Below are positions 45,190-54,381 of a stretch of 64,000 nt of DNA, piece after piece. Each line of letters starts with the position of its first letter. Position 1 is the first letter of the stretch. The stretch covers positions 1,523,339 to 1,587,338 of the forward strand of contig NZ_VDBO01000001.1 of assembly GCF_005930355.1 (NCBI RefSeq), in the 5' to 3' direction. The position numbers were made by a program, and so were the translations under genes. This DNA comes from Paenibacillus sinopodophylli (GTDB lineage: Bacteria; Bacillota; Bacilli; Paenibacillales; Paenibacillaceae). The notes beneath the pieces are model-generated. The model was not told the origin of the DNA. It saw nothing but the letters and a program-made list of their open reading frames with translations, and searched no databases.

Positions 45190-46011
45190 ATGAAAAAGTT
45201 GACTTTTAAAACAACCGCCCTACTTGCCTTAATTATAGTCGTTATTTCAGCCGTATTATTCTCTTTTTTTAATCATGCTGTTCAAGTCAGTACGATTCAT
45301 CCTATACAACCTACAGCCTCAGTTAGTGAAACACCTACAGAGAAAGATCCTAGGCACGAAGTGATAGAAACTTATATTTCACTCATGCAGCAGGAGCAGT
45401 ATTCCAAAATGAATGAACGATGGCCAAATACTGTTGCAGGCAATACAGAGGCAGGTCCTAATGCTGGAGCTATATCTTCTGATGATCTTAAAGAGGCTCA
45501 AAAAGAAGACTTAGATTTTACTCATCATTTTAAATACCACCACGATCAAGTTATTGCGTTTTTCGGTGAAAAGGCATGGGAACAGGTCAAATATGAATGG
45601 ACTAAAATACCGGCACCCGAAGGTAGTACAACGTGGATAGAGAAGAGCTCCGGCAAAGAAATTACCTTTGAACAAGCCGTAAAACTAAATGAACAATACT
45701 GGAATAATGTTCTGAAAGAAAATAACTGGACTGAAAAAGATGTGTACAAGCCCGTAGGTGAAGAAACGCCAGAAGAGGCTGCTCAAAGGAAAAAAAATTA
45801 TGCCAAATACATGGAGGGAGAACCTACGGAGAATAAAAATGTAGAGGACTACGAAAGATACTCTGTCCAGTTCTCGTTTAATGGAAGTAGAGATGCAGCG
45901 TCAGGTGAACATCATTTTAAAATTTCAATAATCAATAAAGAAGCAATGTGGGTTCTTTACGATATGCTTTCCTGGAATCCCCCTCTTGTGGAACCTACAT
46001 CCGATATTTAA
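45190..46011 (+). CDS. Exported or membrane-anchored protein of unknown function
   Basis: A 273-residue protein with a basic start and one hydrophobic segment (residues 10-30, TALLALIIVVISAVLFSFF) that may be a signal anchor, since no cleavage or lipobox motif is clear. The rest is hydrophilic and rich in Glu, Lys and aromatic residues, with a central KPVGEETPEEAAQRKKNYA helix. I do not recognise a family. It starts after GAGGTGATTGT. It is the only plus-strand gene of the AT-rich stretch. Confidence 0.65.
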   Translation: MKKLTFKTTALLALIIVVISAVLFSFFNHAVQVSTIHPIQPTASVSETPTEKDPRHEVIETYISLMQQEQYSKMNERWPNTVAGNTEAGPNAGAISSDDLKEAQKEDLDFTHHFKYHHDQVIAFFGEKAWEQVKYEWTKIPAPEGSTTWIEKSSGKEITFEQAVKLNEQYWNNVLKENNWTEKDVYKPVGEETPEEAAQRKKNYAKYMEGEPTENKNVEDYERYSVQFSFNGSRDAASGEHHFKISIINKEAMWVLYDMLSWNPPLVEPTSDI

Positions 46012-46060
46012 AAATAGGTCAGGAGGACATAGCAGTCTCATTCAAATATTAATCCATTTG

Positions 46061-46156
46061 TTAGCGTGGTCTTCTATTCATAAAACGTTTAGTATTTCTC
46101 ATAAATCCATACTTTTCATAAATCCCATGAGCATCTAGCGTACCAAGCACGCCCAT
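46061..46156 (-). pseudogene. C-terminal remnant of a GNAT acetyltransferase gene
   Basis: The frame reads GTLDAHGIYEKYGFMRNT, then KRFMNRRPR and stop. This is the characteristic end of GNAT acetyltransferases (DAHGLYekyGF...). It starts right after the M24-family stop, has no ribosome site and lacks the whole acetyl-CoA binding part, so it is a decayed fragment left by a rearrangement. Confidence 0.7.
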
Positions 46157-46165
46157 TATTCGCCA

Positions 46166-46867
46166 TTATAGAGCCACAGCATTTCCATTTTGGAAGTAAT
46201 AAATATCCTCTCTTTTATATCCGTACACTCCGTCCCTTTGTTTCACATGTGGTTCAAAAGTAAAGTAAGAAACTTCGCTCAGTTTAGTCTCGTTCCCCAG
46301 CTCAAAATACTTTCTTTGATCTTTATTGAACGCTATCGAATGACCTAAATTTCCAGAAAAATCGAGATTACTATATCCAAGATGATGAATGACCGCATTC
46401 ATATGTAAATAAACTTTCTCAAACGTCATATCAGGTTTTATAAATTCGATAAATGCCCTATGAAGTTCCTTTCCTGTATTGATCCCCTGCGAGAATTCGA
46501 TAGCATTCTCTATACTGTCATCATCAATTGTATTTCCATCCATGACGATTATCGTTCGGGCGTAATCGCCCCAATAGTTGTCTAGCTCTGGGCTAAGATC
46601 CACGGTTATAATATCATTCCGACCGACAACAATTTCCGAAGGTGTATACTGCTTGCCCGATTCCGAAATAATCGTTCTCTTTCCAACATGGACAAAGGCC
46701 CCAATATCGTAGTACCAAAAATTCTCTATCCCTTTACTTCGCATAATCTCTTCGGCTTTAAACATGATTTCTCTTTCAGAAATACCAGCTTTGATCCCTT
46801 TTTTCAACTCGGCTATTGTATCTTTAGCGATTGATTGAACCTTGCGATACTCTGTGAGATGCTTCAA
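46166..46867 (-). CDS. M24 family metallopeptidase-like protein
   Basis: A 233-residue single-domain M24 (pita-bread) protein. The five metal ligands are D90 (TVDLSPE), D101 (WGDYARTI), H176 (LGHSI), E205 (FTFEPHV) and E220 (KREDIYYF). It is shorter than Xaa-Pro peptidases, lacking the N-terminal domain. The start is TTG at 46867, with GAGGG about seven bases upstream. It could be a small aminopeptidase or creatinase-like hydrolase; substrate unknown. Confidence 0.8.
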   Translation of the reverse strand: MKHLTEYRKVQSIAKDTIAELKKGIKAGISEREIMFKAEEIMRSKGIENFWYYDIGAFVHVGKRTIISESGKQYTPSEIVVGRNDIITVDLSPELDNYWGDYARTIIVMDGNTIDDDSIENAIEFSQGINTGKELHRAFIEFIKPDMTFEKVYLHMNAVIHHLGYSNLDFSGNLGHSIAFNKDQRKYFELGNETKLSEVSYFTFEPHVKQRDGVYGYKREDIYYFQNGNAVAL

Positions 46868-46979
46868 ACGTTTCCCTCATTCCAATTGATACTGAATGAA
46901 CACCTACAGCAGGTTAAAAAAACAGAGAATCGGGAGACGTTATGCAAGAGGGCTCAGACCTGTTAATTCTCCATACTTA

Positions 46980-47345
46980 TCATAAATAGATTAATCCCAG
47001 AAGATGTAACACACCCAAAAAGCCCATTGGATATATCATTAATCTTGAATACAAGTTCTTGAAATCATTATTCGGGTGCTTCTCAAAGAAAAAATGAACG
47101 ATAGAGTGAAGAATTAAAAATAGATCTATTATTACGAAAGATAAGATCTGTTGACTTACAAATGAAAACAATAAAAAAGAATATAGCGGTAGATGCAAAA
47201 TTGTAAATACTCGGAATGCTCGTTTATCTTCCATATCTTTTAGGATTATGAACATTCTCCATTCCTTAGCCCTTATTGCGTCCATTTCGTGCAAAAGTAG
47301 AAAAGCAAAATTAATAGAAAAAATCATTAGCAATATGGATGACAC
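46980..47345 (-). CDS. Four-helix membrane protein of unknown function
   Basis: A 121-residue protein with about four hydrophobic segments. It contains LLLHEMDAIRAKEWRMF near residues 16-32 and a His-rich middle (LHSIVHFFFEKHP). The HEMDAI...EWR pattern recalls the DUF6713 group, but I am not certain. The start is GTG at 47345 after GAGGTG. Gaps on either side (46868-46979 and 47346-47530) show nothing else. Confidence 0.6.
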   Translation of the reverse strand: MSSILLMIFSINFAFLLLHEMDAIRAKEWRMFIILKDMEDKRAFRVFTILHLPLYSFLLFSFVSQQILSFVIIDLFLILHSIVHFFFEKHPNNDFKNLYSRLMIYPMGFLGVLHLLGLIYL

Positions 47346-47513
47346 CGTTACACCTCACATGTGAATATAGTCAGAGATAATCATTTCTCTCTTTAGTTGA
47401 GTTATCAAAAAATCTTTAAATACTTACGTTTTGAAACATAGAGAGTTGCATTAAACGATCTGTCAGCTAAATAAAGCCGCGATAGCCCACTACTTTATTT
47501 TCTGTACACGTAC

Positions 47514-47539
47514 AAAAAAACCGCCCTATCTCAGAGCGG
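47514..47539 (-). terminator. Terminator overlapping the end of the 116-residue gene
   Basis: CCGCTC pairs with GGGCGG on the minus strand around the stop codon, followed by seven T. The stop TGA lies in the loop. Confidence 0.7.
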
Positions 47540-47881
47540 AATTCGGTATTCAGAGTTCACTTCTATAATATGCTCACCTTGATTATAAACCCACTTAAAT
47601 TCGAACTGATCCTCCGTATAGCCCGTTCGGCTGCGTATATCCGGAAGAATAACGGTGGCGAAATTATCCTTTATCGCTTTCTCCATTGTCATGAAGCGCT
47701 CTCTGTTCTGCTCCGCCAGTACTTCTGCTTCTTGTTCGGATTGCGCGGTTTGGAGAAAATAAGCCACGGCGATATCCAGGCCCGTTAAATCGTCAGGCAG
47801 CGTATGTGAGGAGCCGCGAAAAACCTCCTTCACCGTTTCAATCCAATCATTATATAAATTCAGTTCTATTCCACTCGCCAT
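47531..47881 (-). CDS. Small cytosolic protein of unknown function
   Basis: A 116-residue acidic protein from the ATG at 47881 (GGAGGGG five to six bases upstream). It starts MASGIELNLYNDWIETVKEVF and ends VYNQGEHIIEVNSEYRIPL. No domain is recognised. It is followed by its own compact terminator, so it is a monocistronic unit between the AT-rich stretch and the glycosidase operon. Confidence 0.65.
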   Translation of the reverse strand: MASGIELNLYNDWIETVKEVFRGSSHTLPDDLTGLDIAVAYFLQTAQSEQEAEVLAEQNRERFMTMEKAIKDNFATVILPDIRSRTGYTEDQFEFKWVYNQGEHIIEVNSEYRIPL

Positions 47882-47961
47882 GACGTTCCCCTCCACCAAG
47901 TTGAAATGCTATGTTCAAGAATAATGAATGTGCTCCAAAATTGCAACCTGCTAATCTGTAC

Positions 47962-48000
47962 AAAAAAGCTGCATCACCGCTTTTCAGCTTTGATGCAGCT
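47962..48000 (-). terminator. Terminator of the GH95-GH3 operon
   Basis: A perfect ten-base stem AGCTGCATCA / TGATGCAGCT with a 14-base loop, followed on the minus strand by six T. It lies 22 bases after the GH3 stop. Confidence 0.92.
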
Positions 48001-48022
48001 ACTATTCAATGACACCATTCAC

Positions 48023-50851
48023 TTAGTGTATGCGGAAGCCGCTCAGCTTTACGCTTCCTCGCAGTGTAATCATCAAATCACCTTTTGATTGAATGGTCGG
48101 CAGCTCTATTCTCACTGTTTGCCACTCCTGCTCCAGACTCTCACTTACCGAGCAAGAACCGATAATGACGGAGTCATCAGCTCCGATTTGGATACTGATT
48201 TCGCCACCTTGTTCACCCCCGCTCACACGGGCCTCGAATTCAGATGATCCGTTCGACCAATCAATGTCTACGAATTTGATCCAGCCCTCCGTTTGCACCA
48301 GCCGTACCGCTGTGCCGCCTTCCTTGCTTTCATCCAAATAAACATGGGCATAATCATCATAGTTTTCAGCTCGTGTGTGCTCCGACAGGTTCCGCAAAGG
48401 AATCGTCTCTCCGGTTATTCTAATCGTAGCAGAAGATTTCACGTCAGAAGAGGAACTACCTGCATGGAATGTATAATCAGCTGTCTCCAGGCAGAAGCGA
48501 TCTCGTGTAACATCCCATAGCGCAAGCTCTTCTGCAGGTACAACAAGCTCAACGCGTTGCGTCTCCCCTGCCTGCAGCGTAATCCGCGTAAAGCCAACCA
48601 GCTTCTTGAGCGGTCGCTCTACCCTTGAGCCCTCTATCCTTACATAGAGCTGAACGACCTCATCAGCGGTAATATCTGATGTATTCGTCACTTGAAGGCT
48701 AGCTGTGACACTTCCTTCAAGGCTTGTTGCCTTATTTATAATTTCCAGCGAGCTATACGCGAAGGAAGCGTAGCTGAGGCCATGGCCGAACGAATACAAA
48801 GGCTCGCCATCGAAATACAGATACGTTCTTTTACCCTTGAGAATGTCATAATCCATCAAGTCCGTCAGCTGATCCGCTGATTTGTACCAAGTCATATTCA
48901 AGCGACCTGCAGGTGAATAATCACCGAACAGTACATCCGCAACAGCATTGCCCAGTTCCTGTCCTGCATGCGACAAATAGATAATCGCTGGAATCTGCTC
49001 GTTAATGGCATTCAACGTAAAAGGATAGCTGCCGACAACGACAACAACGGTATTCGGATTCGCCGCAAATACAGCGCTGATCAAAGCGTTCTGTGATGCA
49101 GCGAGATCGAGACTTGGGCGGTCTATCTCTTCCTTACCGTTAATTAGCGGATTATTACCAACAACGACGATTGCCGATTCGGCAGCTTTGGCCGCAGCTA
49201 CCGCTTCTGCAAGACCGTCTACAACGATATTTTTCGTGAATAGCTCACTCGCACCTATCGTATTTGATTCCGTAATTCGGAGTGAATCCAGTCCTCCATT
49301 CGCAGCGCTAACCAGCTTGCCGTCCCAAGTACGGATTGCGAATTGGTCGTTTTCCTGCTCATCGAGCTTGAACACTTCCTTCACATGCCATCCGAATGCT
49401 TCGTCTGCCGCCGCAGCTACATTCCTATCATCGACGCTCGTCAGCAGCTTGCCCGTTGCTTCACTCTCAAGCGTGTAACTGCCCCAGCCCCAATCCGTTA
49501 ATTCGAAAATATCGCCAGCAGCATCGGGTCCAGTTGCCTGCAGCCGGTTTTCGTTATTCGCATCTGCGCTCAATGGTTGCCCGTTCGCCGCGCTTCTTAG
49601 CACAATTCGGTCATTCCCACTGCTGAACGTAACCGTTTTTCCAGCCAGCTTGCTCTTAATCCCTTCAATCGGCGTTACTTTGTAAGGCAGTGATCCTGAA
49701 TACCAGTCACGATATACGACGTCGGCCAGCGGACCAATTACAGCCACATGATTTAGCTTTTCCTTAGTTAGCGGTAATGCTTTGTTCTCGTTCTTCAGCA
49801 GCACGATTGATTCGCGAGCTGCTTGCAGCGACAGCGCCCCATGCTCAGGTGCACAAAGCTTCGACTCTGGCGTATCTGCATACGGATTCTGTTCTGCAGG
49901 ATCGAATTCACCTAAGCGAAAACGAACGCGGAAGGTATTAATCAACGCTTTGTCTAGATGCTGTTCGGTTAACAGTCCCTCTGCGAGCGCTTCACGAATA
50001 GCAGCGCATGATATCTCCTTATCGTCGGTAATGCTGTCAATGCCAGCTTTAATCGAATGCGCTACCGCCTCTTTATAGGATTCATAATAATGATGATCGT
50101 TTACGATTCCAAGCAGATCGCCTGCATCGCTTACGATAAAGCCGTTCATGCCCCATTCTTCTTTGACGACTTTGTTTACATCCTCATGAAGAATCGTCGG
50201 AGTTCCGTTAACGGAATTGTAAGAGGTCATCATAGAATGCGCGCCGCCCTTAACGAAAGCCGGCTTGAACGCCGCTTGATAATATTCCTTCATATTGCGG
50301 GGATCGATGCTCGCTGAGCAGCTGCCCCGATTAATTTCATTGTTATTGCCGATAAAATGCTTCAACGTCGCAACCGCTTTGAAATAAAGCGGATGATCAC
50401 CTTGAATACCCTGAACGAGCGAAGCCGTAAGCTCGCCGGTAAGCTTAGGGTCCTCGCCGTATGCCTCTTCTGTCCGTCCCCAGCGCGGGTCACGCTCCAT
50501 ATCGACGGTAGGCGCCCACAACGTCAAACCGTTGATTGCCGGATTGCGCTGGAAATAGACGCGAGCCTCATCTCCAATGACGGAGCCAACTTCCTTCAGC
50601 AGCACCTGATTCCATGTACAGCCAAGGCCAATAGGCTGAGGGAAGGTTGTAGCTTCACCAAGCCAAGCCATTCCGTGAGCAGCTTCTGTACCATGCTTAT
50701 ATGGCTTCACACCTAGCCGTTCAATTTCCGGCTGGTATTGAACCATCGAGTCAATTTTCTCATCCAGCGTAAACCTGGATACGAGATCGGTTACCCGTTC
50801 TTCAATTGGAAGTGCAATGTTCTGGAAAGGATAGGTTGTACGTGCATTCAT
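48023..50851 (-). CDS. GH3 beta-glycosidase with internal beta-trefoil-like insertion and CBM6-like tail
   Basis: A 942-residue enzyme from the ATG at 50851 (AAGGAG upstream). The GH3 barrel shows DMERDPRWGRTEEAYGEDP near 117-135, KHF near 164 and the nucleophile D242 in FIVSDAGD. The second GH3 domain is split by about 115 residues (about 395-510) of three similar repeats (VLRSAANGQPLSAD, TLESEATGKLLTS, AIRTWDGKLVSA), a beta-trefoil or fascin-like pattern. A fibronectin-III-like domain and a CBM6-like module (from about 810) follow. There is no signal peptide. The start is two bases after the GH95 stop. Substrate probably beta-xyloside or beta-glucoside ends of a fucosylated or galactosylated glycan. 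Confidence 0.85.
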   Translation of the reverse strand: MNARTTYPFQNIALPIEERVTDLVSRFTLDEKIDSMVQYQPEIERLGVKPYKHGTEAAHGMAWLGEATTFPQPIGLGCTWNQVLLKEVGSVIGDEARVYFQRNPAINGLTLWAPTVDMERDPRWGRTEEAYGEDPKLTGELTASLVQGIQGDHPLYFKAVATLKHFIGNNNEINRGSCSASIDPRNMKEYYQAAFKPAFVKGGAHSMMTSYNSVNGTPTILHEDVNKVVKEEWGMNGFIVSDAGDLLGIVNDHHYYESYKEAVAHSIKAGIDSITDDKEISCAAIREALAEGLLTEQHLDKALINTFRVRFRLGEFDPAEQNPYADTPESKLCAPEHGALSLQAARESIVLLKNENKALPLTKEKLNHVAVIGPLADVVYRDWYSGSLPYKVTPIEGIKSKLAGKTVTFSSGNDRIVLRSAANGQPLSADANNENRLQATGPDAAGDIFELTDWGWGSYTLESEATGKLLTSVDDRNVAAAADEAFGWHVKEVFKLDEQENDQFAIRTWDGKLVSAANGGLDSLRITESNTIGASELFTKNIVVDGLAEAVAAAKAAESAIVVVGNNPLINGKEEIDRPSLDLAASQNALISAVFAANPNTVVVVVGSYPFTLNAINEQIPAIIYLSHAGQELGNAVADVLFGDYSPAGRLNMTWYKSADQLTDLMDYDILKGKRTYLYFDGEPLYSFGHGLSYASFAYSSLEIINKATSLEGSVTASLQVTNTSDITADEVVQLYVRIEGSRVERPLKKLVGFTRITLQAGETQRVELVVPAEELALWDVTRDRFCLETADYTFHAGSSSSDVKSSATIRITGETIPLRNLSEHTRAENYDDYAHVYLDESKEGGTAVRLVQTEGWIKFVDIDWSNGSSEFEARVSGGEQGGEISIQIGADDSVIIGSCSVSESLEQEWQTVRIELPTIQSKGDLMITLRGSVKLSGFRIH

Positions 50852-50853
50852 TA

Positions 50854-53241
50854 TTATTTCGCTCCTTCTGTATGTGCAACAACGATGCTGTACCATTCAG
50901 ATTTTTTTGTCTGGAATCGCTTTGTCGGGTCAATTAAGTTGCCGTCAGATAATTGAACGTTAATTCGGCTGCCTGCCTGTAGTCGGCATGGCTCACCGTG
51001 TGTTGATTGAATCCGGCCAGACACCAGCTTGCCGTCTGCCCAGTCCAGATCCACTATGAAGCCGCCCCTTGCTTTAAGACCTTTCACAGATCCAGTCGGC
51101 CAAGCAGCCGGAAGCGCGGGCAGCAAGACGATACTGTCCAGATGACTTTGCAGAAGCAGCTCACCAATGCCTGCCGTTCCGCCAAAGTTGCCATCAATTT
51201 GGAACGGCGGATGATCATCAAACAAGTTTGGATGTGTAGAACGTGCTAGAAGCGTATGGATAAAGCGGTAAGATGCTTCCGCATCCCCAAGCCGTGCGTA
51301 TAAGTTGATCAGCCAGGCGCAGCTCCAGCCCGTATGTCCGCCTCCGCTCCTAATTCGGCTATCAAGCGACCGCCTGCTTGCTTCGACAAGGTCAGGTGTT
51401 GCAGCTTCGTTAATCGATGTACCAGGGTATAAACCGTACAAGTGCGAGACATGGCGGTGTCCCGGCTCATGCTCCTCGAAGTGCTCGTTCCACTCCTGCA
51501 GCAACCCGTTAGGCCCAACCTTCAGCTTAGGAAGCTTGAGCATGGCTGCAGCAATGCGTTGAGCGAAAGGCTCATCTTGCTGCAGTAAGCCCGCCGCACT
51601 AATACAATGGTCGAACAACTCTCCAATTAATGTAATATCCATCGCTGAGGATTCGGCAACGCTGCTCACTTCGCCGTCAGCCGTCAGAAACTTGTTCTCC
51701 GGAGAAGTCGAAGGCACAGTCATCAGAAGGCCTTCTTTATTCTCTTGCAAGAAATCCAAACAGAATAATGCAGCCCCCTTCATGAGCGGAAAAGCTTTAT
51801 CTCGTAGAAAGTCAATGTCCGGATTGTACAAGTAATGCTCCCAGAGATGCTGCGTAAGCCATACGCCGCCCATTGGCCAGAATGCCCAGCTTGGATGGCC
51901 TGCAGTAGGCGTTGCCGTTCGCCACAAATCAACATTATGATGGGCAACCCAGCCTGAACTGTTATAATGAATAGCTGCTGTTCGTGACCCCGTCACACTA
52001 AGCTCCTCGATCAGCTTCAGTAGCGGTTGATGACATTCGCTCAGATTGCCAAGCTCGGCCGGCCAATAATTCATTTGTGTATTAATATTCGTTGTATAAT
52101 CACTGTTCCAAGGCGGCTGAATCCGGTCATTCCATATGCCCTGCAGATTAGCAGGCTGCGTGCCCGGACGCGAGCTTGCCATGAGCAAATAGCGGCCGTA
52201 CTGGAAGTACAGCGCTTCTAGCTGCGGATCTTGTTCGCCTTGCTTGTAAGCTTCCAGCCGCACATCAGTCGGCAGCTGCGCATTGCTCGTCTGACCTAGG
52301 TCGATAGACACACGGCGAAACAGCTTGCGATGATCATCGATATGGCGTTTGCGAAGCTGTTCATAACCAAGCAATAATGCCGCCGTAAGCACACGATCGT
52401 TCTGCTTACTAAGCTTCGCTGCATCTTGTGAAGGCTCACGGTCATATCGTTCGAAACCGGTCGCAGCGCTCAGCAGAAACACGACCGAACTCGCACCTTG
52501 AATGACAAGCTGATACTCATCGTTAACAAATACTTCTCCGCCGTCTATCTTCACCTGCAGTTTAGTCTGATACTGAATGCCCCGATCACTCTCATACTGA
52601 ACGGCTTTCGGATGATCGCCCAAGTAATTGTCCGCAACATGGCTCGGACAGCGGCCATGCATGATAATGGCATTCCCCTCTGCAGAGCTAAGCGTGAATG
52701 GTACCGATGCTTGAAGTGACGCCGTTAAATACAGTCGTTGGTCGCCATCCGCTTCATATTTTGCGCAAAGGACTTGATCCGGCGTACATGCAAACAGCTC
52801 ACGTTTGAACGTTGTTTGGCCTACACGGAAACGTACTGCCGTCAATCCCGCATCGATATCAAGCTCGCGAATGTAGTCTTCAGGTTGTTCTTCCCCTTGC
52901 GCAAATCGCTGCTCTACGAACCAATCGCCCATTGGCTGGTAGGACTCCGTATTCCTGCCGAGCATTCTAGCCTCTATCAGCCGCTCTGCTTCAGCAAAGC
53001 GCTTTTCCTTAATCAATTCGCGTGACTGTCTCAAATAACGCAATGCCTCGTAATTGTTCGTATCTCGTGGGAAACCTGACCATAGCGTATCTTCATTCAG
53101 TTGGACACGTTCCTGGCGAACCCCGCCGAATACCATCCCGCCCATTCGACCATTGCCGATCGGCAATGCTTCTTCCCATCTTGAGGCTGGCTGTTTATAC
53201 CAAAGCTGCAAGGCTTGTATCTTCTCAGATCCGTTGCTCAT
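50854..53241 (-). CDS. GH95 alpha-L-fucosidase or alpha-L-galactosidase
   Basis: A 795-residue GH95 enzyme. The N-terminal beta-domain opens [28 protein letters not shown], a family hallmark. The catalytic barrel has [12 protein letters not shown] near 383, PSTSPENKF near 507 with the likely acidic catalytic residue, and [19 protein letters not shown] near 679. GH95 enzymes remove terminal alpha-1,2-L-fucose or alpha-L-galactose by an inverting mechanism. There is no signal peptide, so it acts on imported oligosaccharides. It starts after AGGAGA. Confidence 0.9.
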   Translation of the reverse strand: MSNGSEKIQALQLWYKQPASRWEEALPIGNGRMGGMVFGGVRQERVQLNEDTLWSGFPRDTNNYEALRYLRQSRELIKEKRFAEAERLIEARMLGRNTESYQPMGDWFVEQRFAQGEEQPEDYIRELDIDAGLTAVRFRVGQTTFKRELFACTPDQVLCAKYEADGDQRLYLTASLQASVPFTLSSAEGNAIIMHGRCPSHVADNYLGDHPKAVQYESDRGIQYQTKLQVKIDGGEVFVNDEYQLVIQGASSVVFLLSAATGFERYDREPSQDAAKLSKQNDRVLTAALLLGYEQLRKRHIDDHRKLFRRVSIDLGQTSNAQLPTDVRLEAYKQGEQDPQLEALYFQYGRYLLMASSRPGTQPANLQGIWNDRIQPPWNSDYTTNINTQMNYWPAELGNLSECHQPLLKLIEELSVTGSRTAAIHYNSSGWVAHHNVDLWRTATPTAGHPSWAFWPMGGVWLTQHLWEHYLYNPDIDFLRDKAFPLMKGAALFCLDFLQENKEGLLMTVPSTSPENKFLTADGEVSSVAESSAMDITLIGELFDHCISAAGLLQQDEPFAQRIAAAMLKLPKLKVGPNGLLQEWNEHFEEHEPGHRHVSHLYGLYPGTSINEAATPDLVEASRRSLDSRIRSGGGHTGWSCAWLINLYARLGDAEASYRFIHTLLARSTHPNLFDDHPPFQIDGNFGGTAGIGELLLQSHLDSIVLLPALPAAWPTGSVKGLKARGGFIVDLDWADGKLVSGRIQSTHGEPCRLQAGSRINVQLSDGNLIDPTKRFQTKKSEWYSIVVAHTEGAK

Positions 53242-53389
53242 ATTATTAATCTCCTGTTATGTCTATTGAAGTGACTTATTGTTGAAACAGTTAGTATCCA
53301 TCATAACGGAAAATACCTCACGTACAGTACCCATTAGATTTCAATAAAATTCATATCATAATTAGCGCTTGCCCATCATATGTACGTCA

Positions 53390-53491
53390 AAAGCCGCTGC
53401 AAGCATGATTTGAAAGGGCCGCTAGACGAACACGTTTCTTAACGTATCCTTCTATGAGGTTTTCCGATCCGTTCATGCTTACAGCGGCTTT
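53390..53491 (-). terminator. Large stem-loop between isomerase and GH95 genes
   Basis: Arms AAAGCCGCTGCAAGCATGA (53390-53408) and its complement (53473-53491, one mismatch) enclose a 64-base loop that itself can form a small ACGTT/AACGT hairpin. On the minus strand the 3' arm ends in TTTT, so it may act as an attenuator. The remaining bases of 53242-53520 hold no gene. Confidence 0.5.
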
Positions 53492-53520
53492 CCAGCGCGC
53501 TCTTAATAGAAGATTAGACC

Positions 53521-54357
53521 TTAAAGTCCCGCAGCACTGAATACTTTGTCGAATCCAGCTTTGGAGCGCAATACGAGCTCCTCCGGCGTTTCATTAGGCG
53601 CTTCTTGTGTTAATATTTCCTGCGAGACGGTACCTTTGTAGCCTATTTTGCTCAGGGAACGAAGGAAACCCGCCAAATTAATGACACCCTCGCCTGGATA
53701 AAGGCGTCCGTTATCCAGCGCCTCTGCAACCGGAACGTCCGGAGCGTCATTAATATGAACGTGAACGATCTGGTCGGCACGTAGTGCTTCAATATCTGCA
53801 GTCGTCAGCTCATTCGTATACCAGTGGTAGGCATCGAACAGCAGTCCTACATTGCTCTCGCCAATAGCCTCAATCCACTCCAGCGTTTCCTCAAGTGTCC
53901 ATATAAACGGGTTCGCCCAGCGAGTCCGCAGATGATGAGGGCCAACGAATTCTAGTCCAAGCCGAATGCCATATGCACCAAGCACCTGCGCACATGTACG
54001 CAGCCTGCGCGTCGCAAGTGCCATAAATCGTGCAGCCTTCAAATCGGTTGACGGCAATATATAGGTGCAGCAGCTTGTACAGCCTAGTGCGGCTGCGGCT
54101 GCCGCCGATCCTGCCAGTTTCTCCAAGTCGGCCAGAAATGCCTCTTCCGTCGTCCGCCACTCCACAGGCAATCCGATTGATCCGATGACTACGCCGTTAC
54201 TTGCTAGCAGCTCCCGCGCTTGTTCCACGCCATGACGTTCAATAAGCGATGCTGCATCCAAGTCTACAGCTTGAAATCCGTTTGCTCCGGCAAGCGCAAT
54301 TAATTGCTCATCGCTTTCTATACGACCAAGTCCTGCTCCAGTTAACCCTCTAAGCAT
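53521..54357 (-). CDS. Sugar phosphate isomerase/epimerase-like TIM barrel
   Basis: A 278-residue AP-endonuclease-2-type TIM barrel like IolE or hydroxypyruvate isomerase. Metal-ligand segments are visible: GLEFVGPHH near 132, LFDAYHWY near 173, HVHINDAPD near 200 and SQEILTQ near 245, with RLYPGEGVINL between. It probably interconverts the oxidised or reduced sugar handled by the adjacent Gfo/Idh enzyme. It begins 24 bases after that gene, with GGAGG seven bases before ATG. Confidence 0.85.
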   Translation of the reverse strand: MLRGLTGAGLGRIESDEQLIALAGANGFQAVDLDAASLIERHGVEQARELLASNGVVIGSIGLPVEWRTTEEAFLADLEKLAGSAAAAAALGCTSCCTYILPSTDLKAARFMALATRRLRTCAQVLGAYGIRLGLEFVGPHHLRTRWANPFIWTLEETLEWIEAIGESNVGLLFDAYHWYTNELTTADIEALRADQIVHVHINDAPDVPVAEALDNGRLYPGEGVINLAGFLRSLSKIGYKGTVSQEILTQEAPNETPEELVLRSKAGFDKVFSAAGL

Positions 54358-54381
54358 GTGAATGCCTCCTTGTCTATTCTG

